Origin: Psettodes erumei
Taxonomy: Eukaryota; Chordata; Actinopteri; Pleuronectiformes; Psettodidae
DNA length: 64,000 nucleotides
Direction: 5' to 3'
NCBI GenBank assembly: GCA_016785225.1
Contig: JAFBJZ010000612.1
Location: forward strand, 2,066,001-2,130,000
Positions 58,701-64,000 of the stretch are shown piece after piece. A program made the translations under genes and the position numbers. Every line of letters begins with the position of its first letter. Positions within the stretch are counted from its first letter, which is position 1. The notes under the pieces are model-generated. The model ran no database searches. It was not told the DNA's origin and saw nothing but the letters and a program-made list of their open reading frames with translations.

Positions 58701-60070
58701 TGTTCATATTAGGATGTTGATTATCTTGCCAATTTGAGCCACTTAATTATAACTGTGATTAACACCAGTGTGGTGCCATACTATACTGTACTGTACTTCA
58801 CTGTACTTCCAGTTTCTGAATCTTGTCTGTATTTCCAATGCTGTTCCATGTTCAGGTTCCAAAACCTCCCCCGGAGAGTCAACAGTTTTCTTTGACATTT
58901 AAGCTGCTGTAACAGTAACATCTCTTCTCTCGCTCTCTTGGACTGCGCATTAATACGTCTCTGGAGTGCGTTGTCGTTTCTGCTGTTGTACTTTTTAAAG
59001 GGCAATCCTGCCCTGCTTCTCCCCAGCTGAGTGCACGTCTCTGTAATATGCTTTCCACGCGAATGTCTTTTTCCCAGGATGTCGGTGAAGGCGTTCCGCA
59101 GAGCTGACAGAGAACAGGCGCGCTCGCACGCACGTTAGCGGCGAGATCGCCCGGCTGGGGCGGCCCAACCCAGCCTAAACGTTGTTTAGTTACTTGAGCG
59201 CACGTTTTGATCCGAGCTAACGTGGGATAAAATGTTCTTCCCGTCAGGAGAGGATCGAACGGCCTCTTTAACAAGAGGGAAGGAAAACTGCAGATGTTTT
59301 GGACGAGGTAATGGCGAACACCTCCGTAATGCAAGCTAAAAGAATATCAGTGAAAACTATCAAGTGCTTATTAAGCAGTAATGCCACCCTTTAACTTCCA
59401 AACAGCCCCAGTCTTCATCGACTTTTCTGTCATTTGGGGAGAAGCTCTGCGTCAGGGGACACCCGATCGTTCTCGACAGAAAGCCTCCAGGTCTTTGAAG
59501 GATGAAGGAGGTGAAAATCTTTACAGTGTGTCCCATGAAACCCTCCCTGAGCTTTAGATGTGGCAGCTGGGGAGAGCGTGGCAGAGCTTTCACCTCTTTT
59601 CGCTGGTCATGAAACGATCCTTGTGCTATCATTAGATTTAAAGATACCATTACACATCTGAAACTTCAGAATAGACAAATTCACATTGAAGGCATCATCC
59701 GTCGTTCCCAGACGTAAACCTTTTGGACTTACCTGGTTTTCTCCTGGCTGGGATGTCGTTAGCATTTCACTCAAAGCCCCAGTGTAAAGAAGCACAGCTC
59801 CACCAAGCTGCTCGCATGGGTGGTCCACTCATAGTCTTGTCGGAGAATATCAGGCCACAGTAAGATGTGTAAAGTATGAAAAAGAACTGTCGCCACAGTT
59901 TGCTTCTTCACAGTTCCCCGCGGGCGTCGTGTCCATGCTGCGGCGTACCCGAGCAGAACATCAGCCCCCAATTCAGTGGGAATAAATGGAAAAATTTACC
60001 AACCGTGCAGGTGGGGAAAAGGGTGAAGGGTGAGAGGGTCAGGTGGAAATGAATGAGGTGTTATGCTGCC

Positions 60071-60095
60071 TGTGTGTGTGTGTGTGTGTGTGTGT
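60071..60095. repeat. (TG)n microsatellite
   Basis: Short TG run in rptor intron 1. Confidence 0.9.
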
Positions 60096-60408
60096 CAAAT
60101 CCTGTCCTGCTGTGTCCCAGTGGCCCACTGACCTTTCAGTCTGTCGGTGGGAAAGCAGAGGGAGCCTTAATTACCCTCCCCCCCCAACAGCAGCCTTCTT
60201 AACGCTGCTCAGCCACGGGACGTCGCTTAGCCCACTGTACGCAAACAGCACGCGCTGCTACAGGTCTGCACTGCACACAGAGGCAGCAGCATTACCTGCA
60301 AAAGGTCACTTGGCACTATCGCATTGACCTACATGGAAGTGCTGTACGTGTGTAAACTATCCAACGGCCACATCTCCCAGTAAACCAGACAACTGTTTGT
60401 GTGTTCAT

Positions 60409-60410
<2 letters not shown>

Positions 60411-60465
<55 letters not shown>
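60411..60465. repeat. (CA)n microsatellite
   Basis: About 27 pure CA units in rptor intron 1. Confidence 0.95.
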
Positions 60466-60469
<4 letters not shown>

Positions 60470-62376
60470 AGACTTCAAGTGAAGTGACGCATGAAGTTAT
60501 TGTTCAAGTTGACAACAGCTCTGCTTGTTAATGCATGTGCAATAAAATCTCAGCCAGTAAAAGTAATTCATCAAAACAGCCATTAAACGAGTATAAACTG
60601 TGAGAGGAGCAATATTTTCAGCTTTCCCTGCAGTCTCCTTCCACCAGCTTTATGCTGTCTGTTAGCCATAGCAAGCTTGTTACGGGTAATGATGGCTGAT
60701 TCATATAATTCATATTTAAGTTCCATTTGTATGGTGACTTTGCATTTGTAGATTTTTGCTATTGCACCTAGAAATAATATTTTATTATAATAAATACAAG
60801 AAGATTTAAACTTTTCAGTTCTGAGTTAATTATTCTTTTTTTTTTTAAATTAAACATTAATTCTATGATTAATTTGATCTTGGATATCAAATAACTTAAG
60901 AGGAAACATTATCAAACCCCAAACCTATTTACAAAAGCCTTAAGTGAGTTTGCAGACTGCTAATTGAAAAGTTGTTCGTTTATGAATCAAAGTATCACAG
61001 TTTAGTGTATTTTAATGTGAACATTTTACTCTTTAATAAAAAGAGATGCATTCATGTTCTCAGTACATTTCTCTCATTTCTTAGTATTTAACACAGCATT
61101 CATGTCAACACTCTATACCGACACAAGATATGTCACTAATGAACATTTTGTGTTACCTCTGCACAGAGAATATATTCATGACAAGCTGTGAAATGTTTCA
61201 TTAAGCCAACGATAATATAAAACATTGATTTGACACTTTATATTCTGTTGGTGTTTTAATCACGTTTATGGGGCTTTGACTTTCCTTTAAGGAACTTACT
61301 TTAAATTAGTTTTCTGTAAATGTACAGAGACGCTGAGCGAGACAAAGCCTCTTTCATCATCACACAATAAGAAAGTTTCTCCTCTGTAACTGTCTGGTCT
61401 GCTTGGCAGCAGCTGTCCACTGCTTAGACCAATTCTGTCTCAGGAAAAATAAGACTAACTCCTAATTAAGAAATGTTTCGTCTCGACTGATCTGCTGATC
61501 ACGATCTGTCAGAAACGTGCTAAACCTGACACAGGGCAACTTTGAGATAGAGTATGTAACCTTGCTGGGTATGAAAACGGCCCTGTGTTAAAACAACACA
61601 GTGAGCTGCGTCGGTGTGTTACTGCAGGTACAGGGGAGATGTGAAATATGATCCAGGAAGTCCAGTTTGAGTGACGACGGCGTGCTGAGTTCAAACACAG
61701 GATATTACAACACAAAGCTATCACGGTCATCTTCAGATAAGTCGCGAACAATGTGAGCCACGCTGTGGAAATATGACATCCATGTTGCAGAAGTAATCTA
61801 CTTCATCCTGGCAAGATCCGTGCGGGATGATGCCGGGCTTTGGGAAAAGTTGAGCTGCGCTCAGCATTTCTGACTGACGAAGCCCCCCACCCTGCACCGA
61901 CACCCCCGCCGCGCTGCCTCAGTGTCCCTGACTGTATTTTCCACACAGACCCTAAGTATGTCTTTTCATCTTTCACAAAAAAAAAAGCTGATCTCAGATT
62001 CACAGTGGCGTGAAAATGACTCAAGAGCTTGTTTATTTTTCTTAGCTTATGAATACACCGCACTGATCTGGTTTGCTCCTGCAGAGATGCACAACATATG
62101 TGTGTCTGTGATCAGCCAGCTGTCAGGGGATTGTCTTTGCGGTGTGTTCAAGTGCAAGTGTTGGCGGCAGCCTTTGCCGGCACAAGTCCTTTGAGGTCAG
62201 CCCGTTGTCTCTGCGTCCTCATTAAGTGGAGCCACAGGTTCGGGCGGCAGGGCGGCACAATCGCTGACGTCCACTGTGCTACACAAAGAAAAGCCTTTCT
62301 GATGTGCTGACAGTGAAGATGGAGCGATGGCTCACTGCTACTGCAGTGTGCAATTTGCACCGGAGGAGGCCCCGTG

Positions 62377-62378
<2 letters not shown>

Positions 62379-62416
<38 letters not shown>

Positions 62417-62429
62417 GTGTGTGTGTGTC
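62379..62429. repeat. (TG)n microsatellite
   Basis: About 25 TG units with one AAG interruption, 350 bp before raptor exon 2. Confidence 0.95.
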
Positions 62430-62779
62430 AGGATTGGCCACACATCCCATGGATCAATGGTGGTTGTATTTCCATGGCCAGTGTGCATTTCCCCTCACTT
62501 CCAGCCACGGGGCTCTTTAGTGTCCAGGTTCATCACCTGGTGTGATATCTGTCTGTTGTTACGATGCTCCGGTTCCAGATCGACACCATTGTTTATGAAG
62601 AAAATGCTCGATTGACACCTTCATGCTTTAAATTCATACTGCGTGGTGGAGTACAACCAGACTTATATATCCTTCAGCTGTAAATATCAGTATCACTGTA
62701 TATCCTGTCTTAATTTGTGCTCAGACTGTTTTCGTACAACGTGTGAGGACAATGTTCTGTCCCGTCTCCTCTCTCCCAG

Positions 62780-62882
62780 ATGAAGACTGTGAGTGTGGCG
62801 CTGGTGCTGTGTCTCAATGTCGGCGTTGACCCTCCGGATGTGGTCAAGACCTCCCCCTGCGCCAGACTGGAGTGCTGGATAG
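62780..62882 (+). CDS. rptor: Raptor, coding exon 2
   Basis: Encodes residues 55-88 plus one base: MKTVSVALVLCLNVGVDPPD then VVKTSPCARLECWI. This is the start of the conserved raptor N-terminal domain. Acceptor CTCTCCCAG|ATG, donor ATAG|GTGAGT, 103 bp, phase 1; the split codon begins with G, consistent with the Asp that follows in raptors. It joins exon 1 in frame across an 11,562-bp intron. The following exons are beyond the right edge, so the gene is partial here. Confidence 0.95.
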
Positions 62883-64000
62883 GTGAGTGAGTCCACACGC
62901 GGTCTGACTCTATAAATGAACAAAACAAATCTCAAAAGTTAACCTTAAAAGTTTGGCTTTTCCTCTGCAACATTTAGGGATATTCTCAGTCTTTTCCCAC
63001 GGGAGCTCGGTTCATGAGACCTCTGTCAGCTCCGGATGAATCAGTCTGCCCCCCCATAAGAACCAAACAACGAAACGCAGAACAAAAACAAAGGAACCGT
63101 CTCCACTGAATGGGAACCTCAAAACCATTGTTTAGCTCCCCTGAGACTCTTTGACTCTTACAAGTGAGGGAAGCACATAAAACAGTGAACACAGCTCTTA
63201 AAGTTTCTGAGCGACTTCTGAGGATGCTGCCACTCGCTTTCTGTGACAGGGTTTGGGAAAATGAAGAGGTGATATCCTGAAGATTCACCGCAGTGTTTAA
63301 TTCAAGACTTCCGTCTGCTTTTCAGTGGACACGATGTGTGCGCAGTTGTCTAAAAATGGCTTTTATGCAAAGGCACCACAACAGGAAATGGTACAGAGTT
63401 GAAGGTAGAGGCCTTCCTGTTGTAATATGCACTCTCATCATCAGGTTTCAAAAAGGACTCTTGTATCATACATTTTAATTAATATTTCTCAATGTCCAAT
63501 TTGAGGAAAATATGATGATTGTTGAGTCTCTAGATAATTCCTAAATTAGAAAGCAATCACTCAGTATGAAATTACTTATTATAAGAAATGCATGTTGTTT
63601 TTCCTTGAAAGTTAAAAATGTTTTTATCATTTGACACATCAGACCCCTCATGTTGCGGTGACAATGTGCTGTAAGAAGGGCCCATTCATTCTCAGCGCAG
63701 TGGTTGAATTATTTGCAAAAAGCATATCAGTATCTCCTGCAAACTTGCCAATACATTCTTCTCTGCCTGCCGCACGCAATTTGATCTGTCCTCAATCTAT
63801 ATTCTGCTATTCCTCATGCCATATTGATGCACTCTCATCAATATTTCAACCTGAGGGGCGGCTGCTATTTTTCCAAACCCTGCCTTTGATTTAATAAAAA
63901 AAAAAAAAAAACTCCTTCGATGCTGAAAGAATAAGCTATAACTTGCCTTTGTAATCATGGAGGTGTTTGCCTCTTCTCTGAATGTTAAATAAGTTTAGCT
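62883..64000 (+). other. rptor: rptor intron 2, partial
   Basis: Sequence after the exon 2 donor, continuing past the window. It is unremarkable and mostly A+T-rich, with a poly(A) run near 63893-63911. No exon was recognised. Confidence 0.7.

Larger units (their letters stand above)
51218..62779 (+). other. rptor: rptor intron 1
   Basis: This is an 11.6-kb intron between coding exons 1 and 2. It holds microsatellites but none of the coding mobile-element relics seen to the left. Several stretches of balanced composition (for example 51.72-52.3, 52.6-52.9 and 58.35-58.7 kb) look like non-repeat sequence that could be conserved regulatory DNA. The short open frames inside have no recognisable product. 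No nested gene was recognised. Confidence 0.8.

Overview
The window is vertebrate nuclear DNA, almost certainly from a ray-finned fish and probably a percomorph. Evidence: spliced genes with GT-AG introns, abundant (CA)n/(CT)n microsatellites, and fish-type mobile elements (L2/Maui-like, Rex3-like, an L1, a restriction-like-endonuclease LINE, Tc1). There is no bacterial, plasmid or phage content, and most long open frames are chance or microsatellite readings.

Two genuine genes are present, head to head. Neuronal pentraxin 1 (nptx1) lies on the minus strand, complete in five coding exons between 15132 and 11837. All splice junctions were resolved by hand and give a 427-residue secreted synaptic pentraxin. 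The first two coding exons of raptor (rptor, the mTORC1 scaffold) lie on the plus strand at 51056-51217 and 62780-62882, separated by an 11.6 kb intron; the gene runs off the right edge. As far as I recall, NPTX1 and RPTOR are also divergent neighbours in human (17q25), so this is conserved microsynteny. The genes are not known to work in one pathway; the link is positional.

Layout. 1-10.5 kb: flank beyond the 3' end of nptx1, mostly unique A+T-rich DNA, with a degenerate minisatellite at 9.09-9.98 kb and a possible split coding relic near 6.0-6.3 kb. 10.5-15.3 kb: nptx1 with 3' UTR, CpG-rich first exon and TATA box. 15.3-25.7 kb: upstream region with a (CT)n tract, a possible conserved noncoding block near 17.7-17.9 kb and a solo LTR at 21974-22338. 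25.7-48.4 kb: a dense mobile-element graveyard: a LINE-tail-like repeat, a MITE-like repeat, a broken RLE-type LINE (27.5-30.0 kb), a second solo LTR (30286-30900), a frameshifted transposon-family gene (31.45-32.45 kb), a long-TIR element carrying an inserted L1 (33025-37433), a 222-bp tandem duplication, an intact terminal exon of what looks like the same family on the other strand (38.6-38.9 kb), a minus-strand L2-like LINE (41.7-44.65 kb), a Rex3-like 3' fragment and a Tc1 transposase relic. 49.58-50.5 kb: CpG-rich rptor promoter. 51.2-64 kb: rptor introns 1 and 2, repeat-poor apart from microsatellites.

I found no RNA gene, CRISPR array or clear new system. The items most worth a second look are the two solo LTRs with exact target duplications, the L1-in-TIR nested structure, the intact exon at 38.6 kb and the possible splice acceptor just before the rptor start codon.
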